8,368 nt of DNA, from NCBI RefSeq assembly GCF_034470605.1, contig NZ_JARGYT010000053.1, forward strand, positions 1 to 8,368. Reading direction: 5' to 3'. A program made the translations under genes and the position numbers. The DNA is from Cyrtobacter comes. GTDB taxonomy: Bacteria; Pseudomonadota; Alphaproteobacteria; Rickettsiales; Midichloriaceae. Positions 1-6,503 of the stretch are shown here, piece by piece. Every line of letters begins with the position of its first letter. The stretch's first letter is position 1. The notes below the pieces were generated by a model that was given only the letters and a program-made list of their open reading frames with translations, had not been told where the DNA came from and searched no databases.

Positions 1-471
1 GTAAAACTAAAAAATACAGCAAATCTGTTAAGATGATTGTTGCTAGTTTAACACTACTATTTTGGAAAAATTTTATTAATCTCAATTCCTATCTATAATC
101 ATTAGGTAATGCCAATAGTTTGTTCATAATATTACTCTTTTTACCCACAAACTTTTCTACTTTTTTCACAGCCTCTATCTTTGCAAATGGTAATGCCACC
201 CTCATCACAATATATAAAAGAAATTCAGATCTTCTGCTTTGTATTTATCTCGCTTTTCTGCTACCAGGTAGGTATAGGATTTTTTATAGCTGTACTTTTT
301 TAGCCCGCAGAGTTCATGTTAAAATGCGCACCAATTTCCAAATAAATTAGGATTAGAACTCACGCACAATACCTTAGCTTGTTATTCGTCCCTAGCTTAT
401 ATGGCGATCAAAACAGAAGATGCTGGGATAACACGCCAGAATCTCAAACTCTTCTGCAAATGCAAGTTATG
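1..471. other. Region downstream of yhhQ without a supported gene
   Basis: I see no convincing gene here. A 38-codon minus-strand ORF (89-205, beginning MRVALPFAKIEAVKK) reads like protein and could be the tail of a decayed gene. A longer plus-strand ORF covers the same bases and has no recognisable family features. Neither has a clear ribosome binding site. I found no hairpin followed by a T-run just downstream of the yhhQ stop, so the end of that transcript is not defined. Confidence 0.4.
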
Positions 472-1164
472 TTAAATAGGCGTAGTAAACTGTCTTGAGT
501 TACTGGCTCTAACTTTATTAAAATTGGAGAAATATTTTATAAATGAAACGCTTATGTAAAACAAAGGTGTGCTACAAATAGTGAAAAATAATTTCCAACT
601 ATAGCTATTTACTATCAGTGTCCACATCTGCTCAACAGGAAAAATTCCAAATATCGTCATAAACCCAATTACAACAGTAGTATCAATCAATAATGAAATA
701 GATGTACTACCATTATTTCTTAACCATAAATATTTGCCTTTAGTCAAACTGTGTATCAATAAATATAGCCGCACGTCTATAGCTTGAGAAGTATAGCAAG
801 CTATTATAGACCCAGCAAATGCTACCCCGTAATAGCCAAATACATTATGAAATGTTTCATCATTTATTTTTGACCATTCTGTTGCTGGCAAATAATCCAT
901 AAAAGCTATTATTATAGCAACCAATATATTGATAACCATTGCGAATCTAATGCAAAATTGCGCCCTTTCTTTTCCATAAAACTCTGTAATTAAATCAGTA
1001 ATAAGAAAAGTTAAAGGATATAACACCGCACCAACTGATAGCTCAAATTTATAAAAAGGAAGCTGTAAGCTGACGAATTTCTGATATATCAGATTTCCGA
1101 GCATTATTAGTGATACAAATAATATACAAAGACTTGTATAAATTTTTTCGCTATTACTATTCAT
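472..1164 (-). CDS. yhhQ: Queuosine precursor transporter, YhhQ/VUT family
   Basis: This is a 230-residue integral inner-membrane protein of the DUF165/YhhQ family, whose members import queuosine precursors (preQ0, preQ1 or queuine, depending on lineage) for tRNA wobble-base modification. Family blocks are clear: PLTFLITDLITEFYGKERAQ at residues 50-69, SQAIDVRLY at 126-134, and GKYLWLRNNGST at 143-154 followed by LLIDT at 158-162. About six hydrophobic segments are present (roughly 9-27, 42-60, 70-90, 110-126, 155-175, 188-210). Two further in-frame ATGs lie upstream (1176, 1203). I chose 1164 because MNSNSEK leads directly into the first membrane helix; this start overlaps the end of phhB by 8 bases. 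No strong Shine-Dalgarno is visible, so translational coupling to phhB is likely. The exact substrate cannot be read from the sequence. Confidence 0.9.
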   Translation of the reverse strand: MNSNSEKIYTSLCILFVSLIMLGNLIYQKFVSLQLPFYKFELSVGAVLYPLTFLITDLITEFYGKERAQFCIRFAMVINILVAIIIAFMDYLPATEWSKINDETFHNVFGYYGVAFAGSIIACYTSQAIDVRLYLLIHSLTKGKYLWLRNNGSTSISLLIDTTVVIGFMTIFGIFPVEQMWTLIVNSYSWKLFFTICSTPLFYISVSFIKYFSNFNKVRASNSRQFTTPI

Positions 1165-1501
1165 TATGTATACCATCAATTTTTGCTGCCAATATGAAAT
1201 CACTTTCAGTTAACCCATTAATCTTATGAGTCCATATTTCAACAATACATTGCCCATAAGATATGGCTAAATCAGGATGATGATCTTCTTGTTCGGCAAT
1301 TTCCGCTATTTTATTAGCAAAATTCATTGCATCAATAAAATTGGGGAATTTATAACTTTTATAAATATGCCCCAATTCATTTACTAGCCATTCACTCTGT
1401 AATTCGCTTAAGAACCTAAAAATCTCATTTTTCTCAAGTGGCAAAATACCTCCATGGCATAGAATGCATTTTTTTTTACTTAATTCGCATGTTTTAGTCA
1501 T
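1157..1501 (-). CDS. phhB: Pterin-4a-carbinolamine dehydratase
   Basis: This 114-residue cytoplasmic enzyme dehydrates 4a-hydroxytetrahydrobiopterin, made each time phenylalanine hydroxylase turns over, and so recycles the pterin cofactor. The family signature EDHHPD (72-77) is present with both active-site histidines at 74-75, followed by the W-T-H block (90-92) and SDFILAAKID (100-109). The N-terminus has the C-x6-C-x2-C-H-G-G pattern (Cys6, 13, 16) seen in some bacterial PhhB proteins. The frame is open upstream to 1612, but residues before MTKTCEL match nothing in the family and lie over the lost tail of phhA. The 1501 start gives the normal family length. An ATG at 1528 is also possible. 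It sits directly after phhA in the same operon, as expected for partner enzymes. Confidence 0.92.
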   Translation of the reverse strand: MTKTCELSKKKCILCHGGILPLEKNEIFRFLSELQSEWLVNELGHIYKSYKFPNFIDAMNFANKIAEIAEQEDHHPDLAISYGQCIVEIWTHKINGLTESDFILAAKIDGIHNE

Positions 1502-1508
1502 AATAATT

Positions 1509-1598
1509 CTATATTTGTTCTTGATCATTAAGCACAATACCTTGTGCAATTTCTGGAAATAACATACAAGTTTTTCTAACCTCTTCCCAGCTGAGATT
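1509..1598 (-). pseudogene. Detached C-terminal tail of phhA, beyond the premature stop
   Basis: Reading on in the phhA frame past the TAA at 1599-1601 gives 29 sense codons, starting NLSWEEVRK and ending LNDQEQI, then TAG. The stretch is protein-like, restores a normal PhhA length and fills an otherwise odd 97-base gap between phhA and phhB. The simplest reading is that it was the original C-terminus. It could instead be an untranslated remnant or reflect a base-calling error in the stop codon. Confidence 0.65.
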
Positions 1599-2312
1599 TT
1601 ATAATACATCAAAGAGTTGTTGAAAACTTTCTATAACAAAGTATGTCTTTTGGAAAGAATCAATGTGGTATTGAGTCTTCATAGCCCTTAATGAATTAAA
1701 TTTAATACGAGTTGGTACTTCAGAATCTAAGCAGTAGATCGATTCACCTTTTGAAGAAGTGATACCAGCTCCATAAATCCTTAACCCATTTGCAGATTGT
1801 ACAAGACCAAATTCAACAGTAAACCAGTATAAAGTTGCAGCAAACTTCAGCATTCCTGCCTCAATTGCTTCAAGCCCTTTGCGCCCAAACAGTTCCATAA
1901 AGTCTGAAAATATAGGGTTCACTAACAATGGTATATGCCCGAAAACATCATGAAATATATCAGGCTCCTCTAGGTAATCAAGCTGACTTGGTTTGCGAAT
2001 GAAGCAAGTAGACGGAAATTTACGTATTGATAAAAATTTAAAAAATAAATCTTCAGGAATAAACCCTTTAACCGGCACTATAGAAAAATTTGTTTCTTTC
2101 TTTAATATGTGATTTAGGGTAGAAAATTTTGGAATTTGATCATTGCAAATTTCTAATTTTTCTAAACCTTGGATTATATCTTCAGCAGCCCTTTGTTTTA
2201 ATAACGATGACTGCCTTTCAAATAATATTTTCCAGGTATTATGATCCGTTTGAGTAAAATTTTCCCACTGTTCATGGGTCACCATAGGGTGATTGAATAA
2301 TGTAAATGACAT
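1599..2312 (-). CDS. phhA: Phenylalanine 4-hydroxylase, C-terminus truncated by an in-frame TAA
   Basis: This is an aromatic amino acid hydroxylase that converts L-phenylalanine to L-tyrosine with O2, tetrahydropterin and non-haem iron. The 237-residue ORF contains the whole catalytic core: IRKPSQLDYLEEPDIFHDVF (105-124), iron ligands His121, His126 (HDVFGH) and Glu167 (WFTVEFGL), and the YGAGITSSKGE block (180-190). The start at 2312 is fixed by a good GGAG site 7 bases upstream. Bacterial PhhA proteins usually have about 260-300 residues, so this one is short. After the TAA (1599-1601) the same frame stays open for 29 codons (NLSWEEVRK...LNDQEQI) to a TAG at 1509-1511, just 7 bases before phhB. 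The full protein would be 267 residues, so a recent nonsense change or a sequencing error is likely. Activity may survive because all metal ligands are upstream of the stop. Confidence 0.93.
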   Translation of the reverse strand: MSFTLFNHPMVTHEQWENFTQTDHNTWKILFERQSSLLKQRAAEDIIQGLEKLEICNDQIPKFSTLNHILKKETNFSIVPVKGFIPEDLFFKFLSIRKFPSTCFIRKPSQLDYLEEPDIFHDVFGHIPLLVNPIFSDFMELFGRKGLEAIEAGMLKFAATLYWFTVEFGLVQSANGLRIYGAGITSSKGESIYCLDSEVPTRIKFNSLRAMKTQYHIDSFQKTYFVIESFQQLFDVL

Positions 2313-2319
2313 GATTTTT

Positions 2320-2323
2320 CTCC
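2320..2323 (-). promoter_or_regulatory. Ribosome binding site of phhA
   Basis: GGAG lies 7 bases upstream of the ATG at 2312. It decides the start against an in-frame ATG further upstream at 2363. A run of TA dinucleotides lies directly upstream (about 2325-2338). Confidence 0.75.
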
Positions 2324-2386
2324 GATATATATATATATTGATAGGCGCTTCCAGATGAAGCAAGGAACGAATATTAAGACTTATGT

Positions 2387-2539
2387 TTAATATCGGTAAT
2401 AAGAAATCGGAGAATAGTAAGAGTATGATATAACAGCAGAAAGAGCGGAAGAGGTTATGAAAAAGCTTACAGCTTCAACAAAAGCATGTGCAAAGGTGCT
2501 TAAAGCTGTTCTGATCATATTTTCGCTTGAGACAAACAT
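2387..2539 (-). CDS. Possible 50-residue leader ORF in the phhA 5' region
   Basis: This ORF lies between a strong promoter and phhA on the same strand. It begins MFVSSENMIRTALST, is hydrophobic in the middle, and ends in a tyrosine- and serine-rich tail. AGG stands 8 bases before the ATG. I recognise no family. The opposite strand also carries protein-like short ORFs (around 2383-2433 and 2431-2550, the latter containing TAERAEEVMKKLTASTKA), so the coding strand is not settled. It may be a genuine small protein, a leader peptide, or chance. Confidence 0.25.
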   Translation of the reverse strand: MFVSSENMIRTALSTFAHAFVEAVSFFITSSALSAVISYSYYSPISYYRY

Positions 2540-2637
2540 TGCTAAAACCTAGTAACTGCGTAACGTACTCCTAAGAGTTGATAGTACAAACGAGACACTA
2601 CAGCCTCTCAAAAATAGAGGTTGCGTATCACCATTGT

Positions 2638-2666
2638 ATTATAGCGACTCATTGCCTGGATGTCAA
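2638..2666 (-). promoter_or_regulatory. Consensus sigma-70 promoter reading toward phhA
   Basis: On the minus strand TTGACA (2661-2666) and TATAAT (2638-2643) are separated by exactly 17 bases, a perfect consensus match. Transcription would start near 2631 and run toward phhA, giving a leader of about 320 bases. Near its start the leader can form a CCTCT/AGAGG hairpin (about 2604-2620). The promoter lies immediately downstream of the broken AraC fragment, so it is likely to serve the phhA-phhB-yhhQ unit. Confidence 0.8.
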
Positions 2667-2679
2667 GTGGGTGATTTTC

Positions 2680-2886
2680 TTAATCTTTATGGATAATCAG
2701 TTGATGAGTAGCTCGTTTAAGCCGCAGCAACTTGAGTAGCCACTTGATATAGCTCATGAGAGGTAGTCCAGTGTAAACAACCGATGAAAATGATATTTTG
2801 AAAAATAAGCGACAAAGATCATCCGGCTCAAGCTCTTCATCAAGATGCTTGCCTATGAAGTCAATGACTCGTTTTTTGTAGCTCAT
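2680..2886 (-). pseudogene. AraC-type DNA-binding domain fragment with compensating frameshifts
   Basis: The open frame encodes 68 residues matching the first helix-turn-helix of AraC-family regulators: KKRVIDFIGKHLDEELEPDD, then YTGLPLMSYIKW and LRLKRATHQL. Between these blocks the open frame reads KISFSSVV, where the family should have a sequence like FSKYHFHRLF. Exactly those residues are encoded by bases 2775-2804 in another frame. The central helix has therefore been frame-shifted out and back in. Four residues also seem inserted before RLKRA (an imperfect repeat of AAGTGGCTACTC). The protein stops before the second helix-turn-helix and any effector domain. I call it a nonfunctional remnant of a regulator that may once have controlled the neighbouring array. 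Confidence 0.75.
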
Positions 2887-2975
2887 AATATCCAGTATTT
2901 CAGTTATAACCGTCTACATGGGTAAAAATACGACGTTTATGTTTTTTATGCTTGACCACCATTGCTAATCTTCAT

Positions 2976-3449
2976 TCAGTTACACCACCATATGTAAAAA
3001 TTTAAGTAGCTTGCAAATAGAATCCATAATAAATATGGAATCATCAGCAGCGATACAGCTCTCATTTTAGCTATCCAAATGAGAGTGACTACCAAAATAT
3101 CCATAGCGCCCAACACTATAAAGGAAAGTCCAGTTAAGTGATAATGGAAGAACAATGGCGTCCAGCTCCAGTTTAAGATGAGCTGGGTTACATATAATTT
3201 TTTGATAACACTTATCTTGGTAAATAATGACTCTCGCCAAATGAGCCAACCGCAAGCTCCAATAATGCCGTATAAAATAGTCCACGCTATTGGAAATACA
3301 TAATTTGGCGGTGTCAGGGTGGAGCGATTTAATGTGCTATACCAAGTGCTAATCTCTGGTTTTGTTAGAGAGCCTATGACCCCACCAATCGTGATCAGGC
3401 CTAGGGTCCAGATGATTAAAGAGAGGCGAGTTTTATTTCCTGCATTCAT
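2976..3449 (-). CDS. tspO: TspO/MBR family tryptophan-rich sensory protein
   Basis: This 157-residue protein is predicted to span the inner membrane five times (roughly 8-26, 48-71, 83-101, 105-126, 132-154). It is a homologue of TspO and the mitochondrial translocator protein, which bind porphyrins and steroid-like ligands and have roles in tetrapyrrole or stress signalling. Family positions are visible: W36-Y37, TPPNYVFPIAWTILY (46-60), LNWSWTPLFF (92-101), and PYLLWILFASYLN (138-150). Length is normal and no disruption is seen. The start at 3449 is supported by GAGG 8 bases upstream, inside the last codons of the preceding MBL-fold gene, whose stop lies 3 bases away. It is the last intact member of the array; the downstream AraC fragment is broken. 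Confidence 0.92.
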   Translation of the reverse strand: MNAGNKTRLSLIIWTLGLITIGGVIGSLTKPEISTWYSTLNRSTLTPPNYVFPIAWTILYGIIGACGWLIWRESLFTKISVIKKLYVTQLILNWSWTPLFFHYHLTGLSFIVLGAMDILVVTLIWIAKMRAVSLLMIPYLLWILFASYLNFYIWWCN

Positions 3450-3452
3450 AAC

Positions 3453-4153
3453 TCATACCTCAAATAAATATTGAGACCCAACACCATTTTCTAAAAAACA
3501 ATGATCCAACTCTTCTTTGAATATTGATAAAGCGATATCCATAGTATAATAGCATGGAGCTATAAAATATATATTTTCATTTTTTAAACCTATGACAGCA
3601 TTTTTAATTTTTGATTTTAAAGAGCGTAGTAGATGAAATCCTCCAAACAACGCATATATTTTCTCTTGCATAACAAAACGCATGATTTTAGTAATCTTAA
3701 GTATCACTGTATGACTAAATCCAGTTATGGCAACAATGCCTTTTGATGTTTTGATTCCCAGAGCCAGTTCATTGATCCGTAAATTCTTAGATAAAATTAA
3801 ATGAAAAGTGTCGTTGATAGGACAATGACCTTTAACGCTATGTATGCCTTCACTATTTATAGGCAAGCTTTTTTCGAAATTATCATTCCAAGTTTTTGGC
3901 ATATAAACAATTATATTTGGATTTTTCTCCAAAAGCCATAAAGCTCCGCCTTTATGATCCCAATGCTTGTGAGAAATAGTTCATTAATGCAGGATCGATA
4001 TGTAATTTTTTTAGGTTATTTTCTAATATTACAGATTTAGCACCAGTATCGAATATTTCCATTTGGATGCTCAATAACATAAGAAAATCCCCAATCATCC
4101 TTCAGTTCAGATCGAGCACTATTATCGTCATACACAGTTGTAATTTTAACCAT
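3453..4153 (-). pseudogene. MBL-fold metallohydrolase, disrupted by two frameshifts
   Basis: Reading across two frameshifts reconstructs a protein of about 230 residues of the metallo-beta-lactamase fold, most like the group annotated as 7,8-dihydropterin-6-yl-methyl-aminobenzene-phosphate synthases (COG1237 type). The start ATG (4153) with GAGG 4 bases upstream gives MVKITTVYDDNSARSELK. Near 4050-4057 the frame changes to FDTGAKSVILENNLKKLHID. Near 3974-3985 it changes again to ISHKHWDHKGG, which carries the zinc motif HxHxDH (codons 3954-3971). The last segment contains GFSHTVILKI and FGGFHL. Where relatives have a PCHCT-like block this one has PCYYT, a lost histidine ligand. Only the final 159 codons (TTG start at 3932) are open as one frame, and those lack the zinc motif. 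Probably inactive. Confidence 0.82.
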
Positions 4154-4540
4154 TTTACCTCATCAATAATTCGTTTCTGTAACAAAGCATCAGCACTATT
4201 CCTATCCGCTACCTGAAACAGTTCAAATGTTGTTTCCCACAATGCACTGGCACGAAGCCATGTATCAGAATCCATTTCAGAAATAAAAATCTCACGAACT
4301 TTGCCAGATAAATACGTCCAGACAATTACAAAATCGCAGGCAGAATCTCCAACTGCAGCACCGCCAAAGTCAATGACTGCTGATAGTTTATCCATGAGTA
4401 TATATGCTAATCGCAAAGTCTCCATGAATCCATATTGGCGCCTTATTCCATCTCGTCGTACAAGCCTGATCCCACAAAGCTAATGCTGAATCTATAATCT
4501 CAGTCAGCTCTGCAATTTGAGCCCCTTTGTCGTTTTTGCT
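4102..4540 (-). pseudogene. Aminoglycoside-phosphotransferase-like kinase, C-terminal half, frameshifted
   Basis: This is a remnant of the APH/choline-kinase family, which phosphorylates small molecules such as aminoglycosides. The upstream frame gives KGAQIAELTEII, then LALWDQACTTRWNKAPIWIH and the catalytic HGD. After a frameshift near 4415-4422 the second frame gives LSAVIDFGGAAVGDSACDFV (the metal-binding IDFG block), TYLSGKVREIF and ADALLQKRIIDEV. The N-terminal ATP-binding half is not recognisable. An in-frame TAG stands at 4541-4543. The frame runs on past the expected C-terminus into the MBL-fold gene, overlapping its start by about 50 bases, so the original stop was probably lost or the genes were fused at their ends. 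Substrate unknown; certainly not a functional resistance enzyme as it stands. Confidence 0.8.
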
Positions 4541-4972
4541 CTATGATTTTATTCCCCCATTGAACAACAAAAGATAATCCACACGCTGATCCTTCAGCAC
4601 CGAAGGAATCGATGTGTAACCAAAATGGCTTATAAAGTCTGCTATTAGAAACGCAAGATAAGGCAACAGCAGATCAGCACTATCGAAGCTATCTGTTTTT
4701 ATGCAGCTTAAACTTAAAAAACACGATGAAAATGATATAGCACCACAGGGTTTGCAATCGGCATCAGAGAACTCTAATGTTGATCCGCTAAAAGCCTTAG
4801 TGAAAGCGCATTTTCAGGCATTTCTGTTTAGCGATATTTAATAATTCTTGTGACCCATCAATGCCGGTAGCAGAGAAAATTTTCTCAATAACACAATTGG
4901 CCAAGGCATTGATTTTATCGTTTCTGCTTCTTCGATTGTAGCAGGAGAGAATTCATATAGTGTATTATTCAT
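4541..4972 (-). pseudogene. Broken ORF, possibly a SAM-methyltransferase remnant
   Basis: An ATG at 4972 overlaps the stop of the upstream GNAT gene as ATGA, so a real coupled gene probably began here (MNNTLYEFSPATIEEAET). That frame stops after 44 codons. A second frame carries NALANCVIEKIF and SATGIDGSQELLNIAKQKC, which resembles the acidic-loop region of class I SAM methyltransferases (G-I-D-x-S...L-x-x-A). A third continues with MPENALSLRLLADQ. Beyond about 4800 only scattered open stretches without family features remain, including a long frame with no start codon ending at the TAG at 4541. The methyltransferase idea is tentative: a glycine-rich motif I is not seen. Confidence 0.4.
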
Positions 4973-5406
4973 AACTTCTTCCTCATCTTTAAATGAGGGA
5001 TAGTGTCTTCATCAAAATAATTGCCTTCTGCCTCATATCCATTTTTTAGATAAAAATTCACAGCTGAATCTCTCGCATGACAATAAATGGTTTTAAAACC
5101 ATTTTTTTTAGCGCGATCTTCACAAAAGACCATCATTTTTGATCCAATGCCTGTATTCACTAAATCTTCTTTGACAACAACGCGTTGCATTTTACAATAC
5201 CGTCCCTCTGGAACCAGCACAGCTGTTGCAATAATTTCCGTGCCATTTAATCCGACAATTTGGATATGAGATTTTTCTGCTAATAGTTCTTCTTCAGAAA
5301 AGCTCAAACCAAATGGAGCGCGCAGTATACATTCTCTTAATGAGACAGCACTTTTGTATTCTGCTGTATCATATTCAATAATTTTAAATGCAATGTCCAA
5401 ATTCAT
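4969..5406 (-). CDS. GNAT family N-acetyltransferase
   Basis: This intact 145-residue protein has the GNAT fold, which transfers an acetyl group from acetyl-CoA to an amine on a small molecule or protein. The central strand and pyrophosphate loop read MQRVVVKEDLVNTGIGSKMM (73-92). The GxG is present, but the usual Arg/Gln three residues before the first glycine is Val83. The C-terminal part, ARDSAVNFYLKNGYEAEG (111-128), is typical and includes the conserved FYxKxGY-like tyrosine. It resembles the small ElaA/YjcF-like group, but the substrate cannot be told. The stop codon of the upstream gene (TAA) directly abuts this ATG, with AAGG 8 bases upstream, and its own TGA overlaps the next ATG. 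Both suggest translational coupling. Confidence 0.9.
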   Translation of the reverse strand: MNLDIAFKIIEYDTAEYKSAVSLRECILRAPFGLSFSEEELLAEKSHIQIVGLNGTEIIATAVLVPEGRYCKMQRVVVKEDLVNTGIGSKMMVFCEDRAKKNGFKTIYCHARDSAVNFYLKNGYEAEGNYFDEDTIPHLKMRKKL

Positions 5407-6075
5407 TTACAATACCTTTTTCATATAGTATCGCTTATGGCCTTTAGGGCAGTCGTCTAAAACACCAAACACCTCATAGCCATGTTTGATGTAAAAGCCT
5501 TTCGCTTGAAAATCAAAGGTATCAAGATGGATTAGCCTGATGTTCATCGATTTTGCTTGTTCCTCGATAGTTTGCAGCAAAATACTACCTAACCCTTGTT
5601 TTCTTTTATCTTCATCTATAAAAAACATGCTTATAAAGAGACATTCCTCTAAATAAAAACACCCCCTGATTCCTGCAATAATATCTCCAGTTTTGTTCTT
5701 GATAATATAATTCTTTTTAATCTTCATATCGCCTACAAAAGACAATTGTTCTATATTGAATTTATCAAGTTTGTCTTCTAGGATTTCTACTTCATCTGAA
5801 GTTGTTTCGAAAAGTTTATAGTCGGATTGTAAGGCATCAGTATGGATTTCCTTTGATGATTCATTTTCTACAAACTCAAACCTTTTTTGGTTTTTGCCGT
5901 TAACATCAATATCTTCCAGGAACATTTTAAGAGGACGCATCCATATCCCAAAATCACCGTAAAGCGCTTTATAAATCACCATATCTTCAAGGGTTTCAGA
6001 ATGACGAGCCGTACCTGTTACCTCATATAAATGACCTTTGTAATGACGGTATGTTCCTTTTTGGATAGTACTCAT
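5407..6075 (-). CDS. DUF1653-GNAT acetyltransferase fusion
   Basis: This 222-residue protein has two domains. Residues about 6-71 are DUF1653 (GTYRHYKGHLYEVTGTARHS, then LEDMVIYKALYGDFGIWMRP), a small domain of unknown biochemical role that is often encoded alone. Residues about 85-222 are a GNAT domain with the acetyl-CoA loop RKQGLGS (158-164), LIHLDTFDFQAKGFYIKHGY (181-200) and a C-terminal KGHKRYYMKK. A linker of about 15 residues joins them. An alternative GTG start at 6084 is in frame, but the ATG at 6075 overlaps the NUDIX stop as ATGA and has AGG 8 bases upstream, so I chose it. The fusion suggests DUF1653 positions or recognises the acetylation substrate; this is inference. No disruption is seen. 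Confidence 0.9.
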   Translation of the reverse strand: MSTIQKGTYRHYKGHLYEVTGTARHSETLEDMVIYKALYGDFGIWMRPLKMFLEDIDVNGKNQKRFEFVENESSKEIHTDALQSDYKLFETTSDEVEILEDKLDKFNIEQLSFVGDMKIKKNYIIKNKTGDIIAGIRGCFYLEECLFISMFFIDEDKRKQGLGSILLQTIEEQAKSMNIRLIHLDTFDFQAKGFYIKHGYEVFGVLDDCPKGHKRYYMKKVL

Positions 6076-6503
6076 GGAGCCCACCTAATATATTGTACAG
6101 ATTTTTTCAGCCATTCAGGTGCATTGTGTGCATGATTTATTTCTTCGTCTGTTAGCCAATAATATTCAGGAACCTCACGGGCCGAAGCATTAATTGTCAA
6201 ATCGGTCTTTTCAATTTTACAGTGGAATATTGTATCAATCACATGCGTCCCAATACTATCAACAAAATAGTTGCTGATGATATATTTTAGGTCATCTTTT
6301 AAGTCTAATCCCACCTCTTCTAGGATTTCTCTCTTTGCAGCAAGCCTTAAAATATCCCACTCATTTTGTTCATCTATTTCTTCAACCTTTCCTCCAGGGA
6401 AAGATAGCAAACCTCCTGCATGCTTACCTTCAGGCCTTTTGATAATCAAAAACTTTTCATCGTGCTCTATGGCTACTTCTACTACATTTAAATAAAGTTT
6501 CAT
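6072..6503 (-). CDS. NUDIX hydrolase
   Basis: This intact 143-residue protein belongs to the NUDIX superfamily, which hydrolyses nucleoside diphosphates linked to another group, often damaged nucleotides or signalling molecules. The Nudix box spans residues 37-66: GGKVEEIDEQNEWD, then LAAKREILEEVGL with the metal-binding REILEE (58-63). The segment between GGKVE and RE is several residues longer than in the classic GX5EX7REUXEEXGU pattern, and Asp50 stands where the box usually has Glu. The specificity is unknown. The ATG overlaps the stop of the broken DUF2608 gene as ATGA inside a run of nine A residues, and there is no Shine-Dalgarno. Its translation may therefore have depended on coupling to the upstream gene. 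Confidence 0.93.
   Translation of the reverse strand: MKLYLNVVEVAIEHDEKFLIIKRPEGKHAGGLLSFPGGKVEEIDEQNEWDILRLAAKREILEEVGLDLKDDLKYIISNYFVDSIGTHVIDTIFHCKIEKTDLTINASAREVPEYYWLTDEEINHAHNAPEWLKKSVQYIRWAP

Noticed and set aside
120..350. 76-codon plus-strand ORF
   Set aside because: It has no ribosome binding site and no family features. The opposite strand is equally open over part of it.
1502..1612. In-frame upstream extension of phhB
   Set aside because: The extra residues match no part of the dehydratase family and overlie the phhA tail, which reads better in the phhA frame.
2325..2338. TA dinucleotide run as a microsatellite or promoter
   Set aside because: It is only about seven units long and sits directly at the phhA ribosome binding site. 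The consensus promoter at 2638-2666 explains transcription better.
2457..2552. Plus-strand 31-codon ORF beginning MKKLTASTKACAK
   Set aside because: It is protein-like but short, has no supported start, and lies opposite the candidate leader ORF. The evidence does not favour either strand.
2900..2962. 20-codon minus-strand ORF beginning MVVKHKKHKRR between tspO and the AraC fragment
   Set aside because: Too short, basic and unrecognised; no clear ribosome binding site.
4301..4483. Plus-strand ORF opposite the APH remnant
   Set aside because: It is antisense to recognisable kinase motifs and has no features of its own.
5087..5269. Plus-strand ORF inside the GNAT gene
   Set aside because: It is a shadow of a clearly coding minus-strand gene.
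6271..6495. Plus-strand ORF inside the NUDIX gene
   Set aside because: It lies antisense to the Nudix box and is serine-rich, as a shadow frame would be.
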